Below are positions 24,044 to 32,259 of a stretch of 64,000 nt of DNA, in pieces. Source of the stretch: Streptomyces fradiae (lineage in GTDB: Bacteria > Actinomycetota > Actinomycetes > Streptomycetales > Streptomycetaceae). The notes beneath the pieces were generated by a model that saw only the letters and a program-made list of their open reading frames with translations, had not been told where the DNA came from and ran no database searches. Location: contig NZ_CP065958.1 in NCBI RefSeq assembly GCF_041270065.1, positions 3,844,001-3,908,000 on the forward strand, written 5' to 3'. Position numbers and translations under genes: made by a program. Every line of letters starts with the position of its first letter. Positions within the stretch are counted from its first letter, which is position 1.

Positions 24044-24383
24044 GTGCGTGCTCCTCCGTCGGTCCGGCCCCCGGGGTTCGCTCGGTGGGCCAGTGCGGCT
24101 CCGCCCTATCCGTACCCTTCGCACGGGGTGGGTGCGACGCGGCCGGGGTCGGGCGTGACAGGTGCCCCGGCGTACGCCGTCACAGGCACCGTACCCACAG
24201 CGCAACAATTCCGCGAAACCCCACTTGACCTGCAATTTTGCTTGGATTTCCAAGTAAATCGAGAAAAGCGGGACTCGTCCCTGGTCAGCGCATGGACAAG
24301 CGCCCGACGGCGTCGTCGGAACACCCGGCACGTTATCCCGCGCACCCCGGGCGCCGGAAGACCCAATATGTGAGACTGACCGC
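24044..24383. promoter_or_regulatory. Divergent promoter region (340 bp) with Lrp-like palindrome
   Basis: This gene-free stretch separates the first bkd operon from the response regulator. Its centre (about 24205-24265) is unusually AT-rich for the window. It contains CTTGGATTTCCAAG (24241-24254; arms CTTGGA/TCCAAG), flanked by TGCAATTTTG and AAGTAAATC. That pattern resembles Lrp/AsnC binding sites, which would fit control by the BkdR encoded 21 kb away. The rest shows no clear structure. Confidence 0.5.
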
Positions 24384-25043
24384 GTGAGCGAAGAAGGAAA
24401 AATCCGGGTATTTCTGCTGGACGATCACGAAGTCGTGCGGCGCGGCGTCCACGAGCTGCTCTCCGTGGAGGACGACATCGAGGTGGTCGGCGAGGCCGGC
24501 ACCGCCGCGGACGCCCTGGTCAGGATCCCCGCGACCCGCCCCGACGTGGCCGTGCTCGACGTCCGGCTCCCGGACGGCAGCGGGGTCGAGGTGTGCCGCG
24601 AGGTCCGCTCCCAGAACGATGCGATCAAGTGCCTGATGCTCACGTCGTACGCGGACGACGAAGCCCTCTTCGACGCGATCATGGCCGGGGCCTCGGGTTA
24701 CGTCCTCAAGGCCATCCGCGGCAACGAGCTCCTGAACGCGGTCCGGGACGTCGCCGCGGGCAAGTCGCTGCTCGACCCGGTGGCCACGGCGCGGGTCCTG
24801 GAGCGGCTGCGGGACGGCAACAGCCCGAAGGGCGACGACCGGCTCGCGCACCTCACCGAGCAGGAGCGCAAGATCCTCGATCTGATCGGCGAGGGCCTGA
24901 CCAACCGGGCCATCGGCGAGCGTCTCCACCTCGCCGAGAAGACGATCAAGAACTATGTCTCCAGCCTGCTGTCGAAACTGGGCATGGAGCGGCGTTCGCA
25001 GGCCGCGGCGTACGTGGCGCGGATGCAGGCCGAGCGGCGCTGA
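24384..25043 (+). CDS. NarL/LuxR-type response regulator (DosR-like), orphan
   Basis: The 219-residue protein has a receiver domain (about 6-120) with the acidic pair LLDDHE, phospho-acceptor Asp in VAVLDVRLPDGSG (about 57), Thr/Ser in MLTSYADDE and Lys in GYVLKAI. A LuxR-type helix-turn-helix follows (about 150-215; LTEQERKILDLIGEGLTNR and KTIKNYVSSLLSKLGM). The sequence style matches the DevR/DosR subfamily, which answers to oxygen or redox signals. No histidine kinase lies beside it. A DosR-type box 78 bases beyond its stop suggests it controls the next gene. The GTG at 24384 is the start. Confidence 0.88.
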   Translation: MSEEGKIRVFLLDDHEVVRRGVHELLSVEDDIEVVGEAGTAADALVRIPATRPDVAVLDVRLPDGSGVEVCREVRSQNDAIKCLMLTSYADDEALFDAIMAGASGYVLKAIRGNELLNAVRDVAAGKSLLDPVATARVLERLRDGNSPKGDDRLAHLTEQERKILDLIGEGLTNRAIGERLHLAEKTIKNYVSSLLSKLGMERRSQAAAYVARMQAERR

Positions 25044-25076
25044 GGCGGCGCCGGGCTCCCGGCGGGAAGGCGGGCC

Positions 25077-25108
25077 GGCCGGGTCACCCGAACGGGTGTG
25101 ACCGGGCC
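25077..25108 (+). terminator. Possible terminator of the response-regulator gene
   Basis: GGCCGGGTCACCCG, AA, then CGGGTGTGACCGGGCC form an imperfect hairpin 34 bases beyond the stop codon. It lies before the DosR-type box of the next gene. Confidence 0.5.
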
Positions 25109-25120
25109 GTCCGGCCCGCA

Positions 25121-25140
25121 TTCGGGACCTATGTCCTCGT
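25121..25140 (+). promoter_or_regulatory. DosR/DevR-type box
   Basis: TTCGGGACCTATGTCCTCG closely matches the 20-bp DosR palindrome (TTSGGGAC, four central A/T-rich bases, GTCCC). It begins 75 bases upstream of the flavin-fold gene and directly after a DosR-like regulator gene. This pairing supports the assignment; binding is inferred. Confidence 0.65.
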
Positions 25141-25195
25141 GAACCGGGGCAGGGGCCCCTTTTCCGGCACGGTGCCGGTGGCGGAGAGTGGAACC

Positions 25196-25705
25196 ATGTC
25201 CACCGAGGAGACCCGCCAGGAGACCCGCGAGCAGTCCTGCGAGGAGACCCGTGCCGTCGAGCTGCTGAACCGTGTCGCGTACGGGCGGCTGGCCACGAGC
25301 ATGCGGGCGATGCCCTTCGTCGCCCCGGCCCGCCACGTCGTGGCCGACGGCCGCGTCCTGATCCGGCTGCACCGGGGCCTCGGCTACCACCGGGCCTGCA
25401 ACGGCAGCGTCGTCGCGTATGGCGCGGACAACCTCCACTCGGGCGCGGAGCAGCTGTGGTCGGTGCAGTTCACCGGCACCGCCGAGATCGTCGAACCGAC
25501 CGCCGAGGAGCGCGCGGCCTTCGGCGCGGAGCCCACCTCCGTGGACGGCGAGCCCTTCGAGCCGGTCTACATGCGCGTCGAGCCGCAGTTCGTCACGGTG
25601 CACACCCTCGACTACCCGGCCGGCCAGAGCACTCCCTCCAGCGGGAGTTCCAGCGGGAGCTCCACCGGGAGCTCCACCGGGCGACAGCTCCACCACGTAG
25701 CGTGA
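25196..25705 (+). CDS. Pyridoxamine 5'-phosphate oxidase-fold flavin-binding protein
   Basis: The 169-residue protein has a split-barrel flavin-binding fold: LLNRVAYGRLATSMRAMPFVAPARHVV, VLIRLHRGLGYHRACNGSVVAYGAD and WSVQFTGTAEIVEP. This is the F420/FMN-dependent reductase type often found in the DosR regulon of mycobacteria. The C-terminal 25 residues are a Ser/Gly/Thr tail built from SGSS and TGSS units, encoded by 12-base repeats. The ATG at 25196 has GGAGAG upstream. The adjoining DosR-type regulator and DosR box suggest induction under low oxygen or redox stress. The substrate is unknown. Confidence 0.82.
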   Translation: MSTEETRQETREQSCEETRAVELLNRVAYGRLATSMRAMPFVAPARHVVADGRVLIRLHRGLGYHRACNGSVVAYGADNLHSGAEQLWSVQFTGTAEIVEPTAEERAAFGAEPTSVDGEPFEPVYMRVEPQFVTVHTLDYPAGQSTPSSGSSSGSSTGSSTGRQLHHVA

Positions 25706-25720
25706 TCTAACATCTGCGGA

Positions 25721-26770
25721 GTGCCGCGCTCATCTGTACCACCGGCTTCGCGCCTCCCCGCTCCCCCCGTACGCGCCCTGCTGCGCCGCTACCCCGCGGC
25801 CGGCGAGCCGCTGTCCTGCCAGCCCGTGGCCCAGGGCCTGCTCAACCGCGGCTACCGGCTCGCCACCACCCGCGGCGCCTACTTCCTCAAGCAGCACGTG
25901 GACGCCAGGACCGCCGACCGGGACACCATCGTGCGCCAGCACCGGGCCACCCAGCGGCTGCACGCCCTCGGCCTGCCCGTCGCCCCGCCGCTGCCCGACG
26001 GCCGCGGCCGCACCGTCGCCGTCATCGGCGGCCGCTGCTACGCCCTCCACCCCTGGATCGACGGCCGGCACCGCGACGGCGCCCAGCTGTCGGCCGGCTG
26101 CTGCCGGCGGCTCGGCGGGCTCCTCGGCCGGGTGCACACCGGTCTCGACCGGGTCATGGGGTCCCCCACGGAGTCCCCGGGCCCCGACCGGGGCCACGGC
26201 CACGAGAGCGCCCGCCCCGAGGACACCTTCCGGCTCATCGACGAGCTGCTCCGCCTGGTCCGCGCCCGCCGTCCGCGCGACGGCTTCGACGGGCTCGCCG
26301 AGCACCGGCTGCTGGAACGCCGGGTGCTGCTCGCCGCGCACGCCCACCGCCGCCCGCCGGCCGCCGCCGCGACCGGCTGGGTGCACGGCGACTTCCACCC
26401 CTTCAACCTGCTCTACCGGGGCGCCGAACCGGCCGCGATCGTCGACTGGGACCGGCTCGGGGTGCGCCCCCGCGCCGAGGAGGCGGTCCGGGCCGCCGCG
26501 ATCTTCTTCGTACGGCCGGCGGGCGAGCTGGCCCTGGACAAGGTGCGGGCGTACGCGCGGGCCTACCGCCGGGCGGCCGGCGCGGACGGCGCCGAGCTGG
26601 CCGCCGCGGTGGAGCGGGTGTGGTGGGAGCGGCTCAACGACTTCTGGACCCTGCGCTGGCGCTACCAGCTGCACGACCACAGGGCCGACCCGCTGTTTCC
26701 CGCGGTGTCGGCCCTGGCGGTGTGGTGGACCCGTGAGTACGAGGCGGTGCGCGACGCGTTCACGGGGTGA
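25721..26770 (+). CDS. Aminoglycoside phosphotransferase (APH/choline kinase) family protein
   Basis: The 349-residue protein has the small-molecule kinase fold: NRGYRLATTRGAYFLKQH with the ATP-site Lys, the catalytic loop GWVHGDFHPFNLLYRG (about 220-232), and the metal-binding IVDWDRLG. Such enzymes phosphorylate sugars, choline, amino acids or antibiotics; the substrate here is unknown. About 17 residues near 147-163 (MGSPTESPGPDRGHGHE) sit in a loop. They are encoded by an imperfect palindrome that may be an inserted repeat. The GTG at 25721 starts 15 bases after the flavin-fold gene. Confidence 0.82.
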   Translation: MPRSSVPPASRLPAPPVRALLRRYPAAGEPLSCQPVAQGLLNRGYRLATTRGAYFLKQHVDARTADRDTIVRQHRATQRLHALGLPVAPPLPDGRGRTVAVIGGRCYALHPWIDGRHRDGAQLSAGCCRRLGGLLGRVHTGLDRVMGSPTESPGPDRGHGHESARPEDTFRLIDELLRLVRARRPRDGFDGLAEHRLLERRVLLAAHAHRRPPAAAATGWVHGDFHPFNLLYRGAEPAAIVDWDRLGVRPRAEEAVRAAAIFFVRPAGELALDKVRAYARAYRRAAGADGAELAAAVERVWWERLNDFWTLRWRYQLHDHRADPLFPAVSALAVWWTREYEAVRDAFTG

Positions 26771-26783
26771 GGGCGGTCGGGGA

Positions 26784-26950
26784 TCAGCCGCCGGTCGTGC
26801 CGGTGGAGGTACCGGTCGAGGTTCCGGTGGACGTGCCCGTGGAGGTTCCGGTGGACGTACCCGTGGAGGTCCCGGTCGTGCCGGACGAGCTGCCGGTCGA
26901 GGTGCCCGTGGACGTCCCCGTCGAGGTCCCGGTCGACGTACCCGAGGACG
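26784..26950 (-). repeat. 12-bp tandem repeats encoding TSTG
   Basis: Imperfect 12-base units (GGnACnTCnACn on the coding strand) repeat about 12 times at the 3' end of the kinase gene. They specify the Thr/Ser/Gly tail. Codons vary, so the array is old or kept by selection for the peptide, though its length may still vary between strains. Confidence 0.8.
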
Positions 26951-28487
26951 AGCCCTCGGTGGTGCCCTCCGTCGTACCCTCCGTGCCGCCGTCGCTCGTG
27001 CCCGTACCGCCGTCCGTCGTGTCCGTCGGGTCGGTCGTCGGCTCCTGCGTCTTCGTGGGCTCCTGCGTCGGCTCGCGCGTCCACGTCTTCGTCGGCGGCG
27101 TCCACGGCTGGTCGTTGCCGCCGCTCGACGAGTCGTCAGGCGTCTCGCTCTCGTCGCTCGGCTCGTCCGACGGGGTCGGCGAATCACCCTTAGGGGACGG
27201 CGAGTTGGTGATCGTCGGCTGCTTCGTATTGCCGCCGTCGCCCTTGTCGCCGGCCTTGTCGAGGGCGAACGCGACACCCGCGACGATCGCGATCAGCGCG
27301 AGCGCCACGAACAGCAGCGCCTTGCCGCGGCCGCTCTTGTGCCCGTTGCCGCCCTGCCCGGCGTAGCCGCCGTAGCCGCCGTCCTGTCCGTAACCGCCGT
27401 GCCCGCCGTCGTAACCCGCGGCGCCGTCCTCGGGGTTGCGCGGCGGCAGGATCGGGCCCTGCGCGGTCTCGTGGTGCATGGGGTGGCCGAGCACCGAGGT
27501 CGCGGCGACGCCGCCGACCGGCGTGTGCATGCCGTCGTGCGTCTCGACCGGGCCGGTGTTCCACATGCCGGTGTGGCCGCCCTGCTCCTGGAGCATCTGC
27601 AGCCCGTACTGGATCAGTCCGCGCATCTCCTCGGCGCTCTGGAACCGGTCGTCCGGGTCCTTCGCGAGCGAGCGCATCACCAGGCCGTCCAGCTCCGGCG
27701 GCGCGCCCTGCGCGACGTCGGACGGCGGGATCGGCGCGTCCTGGACGTGCTGGTAGACCACCGACAGCGGGGTCTCGCCGGTGAACGGGGGCCGAAGCGC
27801 CAGGAGTTCGTAGAGCAGACAGCCCGTCGCGTACAGGTCGGAACGGTGGTCGACGGCCTTGCCGAGCGCCTGTTCGGGGGAGAGGTACTGCGGCGTGCCC
27901 ATGACCATGCCGGTCTGCGTCATGGTCGACTGCGCGCCGTGCAGGGCGCGCGCGATGCCGAAGTCCATGACCTTGACCGCACCGGTGTGGGTGATGATCA
28001 CGTTGGCCGGCTTGATGTCCCGGTGCACGATGCCGTGCTGGTGGGAGTAGGCCAGGGCCTCCAGGACGCCGGAGACGATGATGAGCGCCTGCTCGGGACC
28101 GGGCGCCTCGGCGCTGATCAGCAGGTCGCGGATGGTGCGGCCCTCGACCAGCTCCATCACGATGTACGGCACGGACTGGCCGCCGACGAAGTCCTCGCCG
28201 GAGTCGTACACCGCCACGATCGCGTGGTGGTTGAGGCCGGCGACCGACTGCGCCTCGCGCGTGAAGCGGGCCTTGGAGACCGGGTCCTCGGCGAGATCGG
28301 CGCGCAGCAGCTTCACCGCGACGGTGCGGCCGAGCCGCACGTCCTCGGCGGCGAACACCTCGGCCATGCCGCCGCGGCCCAGACGGTGGGTCAGCCGGTA
28401 GCGTCCGTCGCCGACCACGCCCCCGACGCCCCAGGACTCGGCGGACGCGTCCGGCACTCCGCCACCAGCTTCGGATTCGGGTGCCAT
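26784..28487 (-). CDS. Membrane Ser/Thr protein kinase with (TSTG)n extracellular tail
   Basis: The 567-residue kinase has a cytoplasmic Hanks-type catalytic domain (about 28-290) with GRGGMAEVF, VAVKLL, the catalytic loop HRDIKPANV, DFGIA and the activation segment TQTGMVMGTPQYLSPEQ. A Gly/Tyr/Gln-rich juxtamembrane linker, one membrane helix (about 388-409) and a 158-residue extracellular tail follow. The tail changes from acidic Pro/Thr/Ser to about a dozen TSTG repeats encoded by 12-base units at about 26784-26950. It lacks PASTA domains. The Thr/Ser-rich tail could be glycosylated or span the cell wall. It is divergent from a second kinase across a 275-bp promoter region. Confidence 0.92.
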   Translation of the reverse strand: MAPESEAGGGVPDASAESWGVGGVVGDGRYRLTHRLGRGGMAEVFAAEDVRLGRTVAVKLLRADLAEDPVSKARFTREAQSVAGLNHHAIVAVYDSGEDFVGGQSVPYIVMELVEGRTIRDLLISAEAPGPEQALIIVSGVLEALAYSHQHGIVHRDIKPANVIITHTGAVKVMDFGIARALHGAQSTMTQTGMVMGTPQYLSPEQALGKAVDHRSDLYATGCLLYELLALRPPFTGETPLSVVYQHVQDAPIPPSDVAQGAPPELDGLVMRSLAKDPDDRFQSAEEMRGLIQYGLQMLQEQGGHTGMWNTGPVETHDGMHTPVGGVAATSVLGHPMHHETAQGPILPPRNPEDGAAGYDGGHGGYGQDGGYGGYAGQGGNGHKSGRGKALLFVALALIAIVAGVAFALDKAGDKGDGGNTKQPTITNSPSPKGDSPTPSDEPSDESETPDDSSSGGNDQPWTPPTKTWTREPTQEPTKTQEPTTDPTDTTDGGTGTSDGGTEGTTEGTTEGSSSGTSTGTSTGTSTGTSTGSSSGTTGTSTGTSTGTSTGTSTGTSTGTSTGTTGG

Positions 28488-28582
28488 CAGTCCTCGCCGT
28501 CGTCTGTTGTGCCGTGTCCAGTCGTCACGCTACAGGCTCCGTACGACATCACGGTCCGCGATGAATGGGCCATCCCACTCCC

Positions 28583-28592
28583 TGTACGTACA
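28583..28592. promoter_or_regulatory. TGTACGTACA palindrome between divergent kinase genes
   Basis: A perfect 10-bp palindrome lies near the middle of the 275-bp gap that separates the two kinase genes. It could be an operator core, but it is short and unsupported. Nothing else clear was seen in this gap. Confidence 0.25.
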
Positions 28593-28762
28593 CCTGTGCA
28601 AATCCATGGCGTTCCTGTGACGCTTCCGGGACATTCGCTGTGCGGAGGGTCACGGAACGGGCACCGAACCGGGGCGCGGCTTGACGTGTCACTGCCCTCG
28701 GGCAGACTTGGCCAGGAAATTCCGGATCAGCGTCGCCACGCGCGCGTAGGGGGAAGCACGAG

Positions 28763-30394
28763 ATGAGCCAGGACGGCGCACAGGGCCGCTATGCGGGCGG
28801 TTCGGTCGCGGGCGGCCGGTACCAGCTGCGCGACCTGCTCGGCGAAGGCGGCATGGCGTCCGTCTACCTCGCGTACGACAGCGCGCTCGACCGTCAGGTC
28901 GCGATCAAGACGCTGCACACCGAGCTCGGCCGCGAACAGTCGTTCCGCGAACGCTTCCGCCGCGAGGCGCAGGCCGTCGCCAAGCTGTCGCACACCAACA
29001 TCGTGTCGGTCTTCGACACCGGCGAGGACGCCCTCGACGGCGCCGTCATGCCGTACATCGTCATGGAGTACGTGGAGGGCCAGCCGCTCGGCTCGGTGCT
29101 CGCCGCGGACGTGCAGCAGTACGGCGCGATGCCGGCCGACAAGGCGCTGAAGGTCACCGCGGACGTGCTCGCGGCCCTGGAGACCAGCCACGAGATGGGC
29201 CTGGTCCACCGGGACATCAAGCCGGGCAACGTGATGATGACCAAGCGCGGCGTGGTCAAGGTCATGGACTTCGGCATCGCCCGCGCCATGCAGTCCGGCG
29301 TCACCTCGATGACCCAGACCGGCATGGTCGTCGGCACCCCGCAGTACCTCTCCCCCGAGCAGGCCCTGGGCCGCGGCGTCGACGCCCGCTCCGACCTGTA
29401 CTCGGTCGGCATCATGCTGTTCCAGCTGCTCACGGGCCGGCTGCCGTTCGACGCGGACTCGCCGCTGGCGATCGCCTACGCGCACGTGCAGGAGGAGCCG
29501 GTCGCGCCGTCCACGGTGAACCGCTCGGTGACCCCGGCGATGGACGCGCTGGTCGCCCGCGCCCTGAAGAAGAACCCGAACGAGCGCTTCCCGAGCGCCG
29601 CCGCGATGCGCGACGAGTGCCTGCGGGTGCTGTCGGCCGGGCAGACCGGCGCGCCGATGATCGTCGCGGGCGGCCCGGTGCAGAGCGGTTCGGGCGTCGG
29701 CTCGGCGGTCTTCCCGCCGGTCGGCCAGACCCCGCCGCCGTCCACGCACGGCATGCAGACCCCGTACCAGGCGCCGATGCCGCACACCCCGCAGCCCGGT
29801 CCGTACGGCGTTCCGACCCCGGCCCCCTCCTACGGGTATCCGCAGGCCCCGACCCCGGCCCCGGCGCCCGTCTACCAGACCCCGGCGCCCGTCCCGACGC
29901 CCGCGCCCGGCCCGTACACGGTCCAGTCGCACACGGGCGCCACCGGCGGCGGGAACCGCAACAAGATCCTCGCCGCCGCGGTCGCGCTGGTCGTCGTGGC
30001 CGGCACCGTCACCGGCATCGCGCTGATGAACCGCGACCCGGGCGGCACCGAGGGCGGCGGCGGTACGGACCCGAGCCAGAGCGCCAGCAGCGCGCCCGGC
30101 CACAAGGGCCCGGACTACAGCAAGACCATCGACACCAAGAAGTGCACCGAGCCGCGCGAGGCGAGCAGCGACCCGAGCAAGTTCGAGGTGCCGGACTTCA
30201 CCTACAAGAACATCGAGTCGGTGAAGGCGTGCATCCAGGCCGCCGGCTGGAAGATCAAGGCGGAGTCGTCGATCGACGAGGCCACCTACGGCCAGGGCAC
30301 GGTCATGACGCAGTACCCGCGCCAGGGCACGGACATCAGCAAGGACGACGCCGAGTTCAACCTCGAGGTCTCCACCGGCGACCAGCCGCAGTAG
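28763..30394 (+). CDS. Membrane Ser/Thr protein kinase with one PASTA domain
   Basis: The 543-residue PknB-type kinase has a catalytic domain (about 18-275): GEGGMASVYLA, VAIKTL, HRDIKPGNV, DFGIA, TQTGMVVGTPQYLSPEQ. A Pro-rich linker with repeated P-T-P-A-P units, one membrane helix (about 400-420) and a single C-terminal PASTA-like domain (about 473-538; VPDFTYKNIESVKACIQAAGW to VMTQYPRQGTDI) follow. PASTA domains bind peptidoglycan fragments or lipid II, so this kinase probably senses cell-wall state. The linker Cys and the domain Cys may pair. The ATG at 28763 follows GGGGGAAG. It is the divergent partner of the TSTG-tail kinase. Confidence 0.93.
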   Translation: MSQDGAQGRYAGGSVAGGRYQLRDLLGEGGMASVYLAYDSALDRQVAIKTLHTELGREQSFRERFRREAQAVAKLSHTNIVSVFDTGEDALDGAVMPYIVMEYVEGQPLGSVLAADVQQYGAMPADKALKVTADVLAALETSHEMGLVHRDIKPGNVMMTKRGVVKVMDFGIARAMQSGVTSMTQTGMVVGTPQYLSPEQALGRGVDARSDLYSVGIMLFQLLTGRLPFDADSPLAIAYAHVQEEPVAPSTVNRSVTPAMDALVARALKKNPNERFPSAAAMRDECLRVLSAGQTGAPMIVAGGPVQSGSGVGSAVFPPVGQTPPPSTHGMQTPYQAPMPHTPQPGPYGVPTPAPSYGYPQAPTPAPAPVYQTPAPVPTPAPGPYTVQSHTGATGGGNRNKILAAAVALVVVAGTVTGIALMNRDPGGTEGGGGTDPSQSASSAPGHKGPDYSKTIDTKKCTEPREASSDPSKFEVPDFTYKNIESVKACIQAAGWKIKAESSIDEATYGQGTVMTQYPRQGTDISKDDAEFNLEVSTGDQPQ

Positions 30395-30403
30395 CAGCCC
30401 GAT

Positions 30404-30445
30404 AGCGGTCCGGCAGCCGTCCGGTAGCCGTCCGGTAGCCGTCCG
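30404..30445 (+). repeat. 11-bp tandem repeat (TCCGGTAGCCG)
   Basis: About four copies of an 11-base unit (AGCCGTCCGGT with small changes) begin 9 bases after the PASTA kinase stop codon. One unit per helical turn makes the array phased. No hairpin is obvious. Confidence 0.7.
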
Positions 30446-30567
30446 ACCTGGGGTCCCGCGACTGCGGGGCCCCGACCGGACGTGTCCGGGATGCCTACTT
30501 TGTCCCGACATGTGACGCTGAGTTGAACAACTCGACTCGGCGGCTCGGTACGGGAGGGGGTCACCCG

Positions 30568-31299
30568 GTGACTCCAGGATCAGGTCCTCGTGCGCGGGCG
30601 TTCGCGCCCGTCCTCGCCTGCTGGCTGGCGGCGGGCGCGGTGGCACCGGCGTACGGGGCCGAGGCGGGGGCGGGGGCCACGTCCACCCCCTCGCGCACGG
30701 CGACGGCCCCGAGCCCGTCCCCCGGCACGCCCACCTCCACCCCCTCGCCGAGCGGCTCCGTACGGCCCTCCGCCCCGCCCTCCGCGACCCGCTCCCCCAG
30801 GCCCGGGCCCTCGCCGAGCGGTTCCGCCACGCCCTCCGGGACCGCCGGGGCGCCCGGCCCCACCGCCTCCGCCTCCGCGTCCGCTTCCGCCTCCGCCGGG
30901 TCCGGCGGCGCGCCCGCCTCGCCCTCCGAGCCGGCCGAGCCCAGCGGCTCCGCCTCCCTCGCGGGGCGCGCGGCGGGGGAGGGCCGGGAGCGGCCCGGGC
31001 GGCCCGCCGCCCCCGCGGAGGCCACGCCGGCGAGCCCGGCCGACCCCGCTCGTACCAAAACGGCAACAGAAGAGGAGCCGGAATCGAGCGCCGACGGCAC
31101 CGACGGCGTCGTACCGGAGACGGACGCACCAGCCGTGCCGACTCCGCCCGAGCAGCTTCCGGCGGCCGGCGCGGGGATCGGCACGGAGACCGCCGCACAC
31201 CTCTCCGACCGGCGGATTCCCGTGCTCACCCTGGGCGTCGGGCTCGCCCTGGTCGGTCTCGGCATCGGGTTCCTCGGGATCCGGATGCGGCGCCGCTGA
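30568..31299 (+). CDS. Secreted Pro/Ser/Ala-rich protein with C-terminal membrane anchor
   Basis: The 243-residue product has an Arg-containing signal peptide (cleavage near APAYGA-EA, about residue 31) and a long low-complexity region of Pro, Ser, Thr and Ala (30-190). It ends in a membrane helix (about 217-238, VLTLGVGLALVGLGIGFLGI) plus an RMRRR stop-transfer tail. It has no LPxTG-type motif just before the helix, so a sortase substrate is doubtful; a wall-spanning stalk is more likely. The GTG at 30568 has GGGAGGGGG upstream; a TTG at 30523 is a weaker alternative. The function is unknown. Confidence 0.7.
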   Translation: MTPGSGPRARAFAPVLACWLAAGAVAPAYGAEAGAGATSTPSRTATAPSPSPGTPTSTPSPSGSVRPSAPPSATRSPRPGPSPSGSATPSGTAGAPGPTASASASASASAGSGGAPASPSEPAEPSGSASLAGRAAGEGRERPGRPAAPAEATPASPADPARTKTATEEEPESSADGTDGVVPETDAPAVPTPPEQLPAAGAGIGTETAAHLSDRRIPVLTLGVGLALVGLGIGFLGIRMRRR

Positions 31300-31385
31300 G
31301 CCCCCGCCGGGGCCGGCCAGGACCGCCGGGTCCCCCTTGAGTCGGACCTTCCGGATCCGTCTCCCGGCGCTTGTCCCCGTCGACT

Positions 31386-31408
31386 TACTCGGTATACATA
31401 CTCGGTAT
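31386..31408 (+). promoter_or_regulatory. TACTCGGTAT direct repeats at the PadR start
   Basis: Two exact 10-base copies (31386-31395, 31399-31408) lie 13 bp apart. Each contains the small palindrome ATAC-TCG-GTAT when the neighbouring A is included. The second overlaps the ATG at 31407. This fits a PadR operator over the promoter or start, with a probably leaderless message. Confidence 0.6.
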
Positions 31409-32084
31409 GTCGATCCGCCACGGGCTTCTCGCCCTCCTCGAACGCGGTCCGCGCTACGGCTCGCAGCTCCGCACCGAGTTCGAGTCCCGCACCGGTTCCA
31501 CCTGGCCGCTCAACGTGGGCCAGGTCTACACGACCCTCAACCGGCTCGAACGGGACGGGATGGTCGTCCAGGACGGGGAGGACGAGGCCGGCCACGCGCT
31601 CTACGCGATCACCGACCACGGTCGCGGCGAGCTGCGCAGCTGGTTCGAGAACCCGGTGGACCGCACCAGTCCGGCCCGTGACGAGCTGGCCATCAAGCTC
31701 GCCATGGCCGTCGGGGCGTCCGGGGTCGACATCCGCGACGTCATCCAGTCGCAGCGCCGCCACACGGTGAAGGCCATGCAGGACTACACCCGGCTCAAGG
31801 CGCAGGCGATCACCGCCGTGGAGCGGGGTGGGGCCCAGGAGCGCGACGACGTCGCCTGGCTCCTGGTCCTGGAGCAGCTGATCTTCCAGACCGAGGCCGA
31901 GGCGCGCTGGCTCGACCACTGCGAGGCGCGGCTGATCCGCCTCTCGGCGGCGGCCGCGGCCGCCGCGGCCAGGGGTGACGCGGCGGGGTCCCCGGGCCCG
32001 GCAGGGGGAGCGGCCGACGCCGCCGCCGGGCCCGCCACGGGGGCCGCCGCCGCACAGCGCACCGGCACCGCGCGGCGCCGCTGA
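31407..32084 (+). CDS. PadR family transcriptional regulator
   Basis: The 225-residue regulator has the PadR winged helix (residues 1-75: SIRHGLLALLERGPRYGSQL, NVGQVYTTLNRLERDGMV) and a C-terminal helical dimerisation domain (about 85-185). An Ala/Gly-rich disordered tail of about 40 residues follows. It is probably a local repressor of the ABC transporter downstream. The ATG at 31407 lies inside an operator-like direct repeat, so autoregulation is likely. The distance to the ABC gene is 175 bases, enough for a separate promoter. Confidence 0.9.
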   Translation: MSIRHGLLALLERGPRYGSQLRTEFESRTGSTWPLNVGQVYTTLNRLERDGMVVQDGEDEAGHALYAITDHGRGELRSWFENPVDRTSPARDELAIKLAMAVGASGVDIRDVIQSQRRHTVKAMQDYTRLKAQAITAVERGGAQERDDVAWLLVLEQLIFQTEAEARWLDHCEARLIRLSAAAAAAAARGDAAGSPGPAGGAADAAAGPATGAAAAQRTGTARRR

Positions 32085-32259
32085 CCCGGCGCCGTACCCA
32101 CCGAGCTTCAGTCCGCCCCAGCCAGTCCGACCCACCCAGTCCGACCGTCCCATCCAGATCGTCCGATTTCGATCGAGACCCAGACCGTACGTACGTCCGG
32201 CGCCGTCAGCGGCCGCTCCGCAGACGGCTGTTCGCCGGCGTACGCCCGAGGGGGATTCC

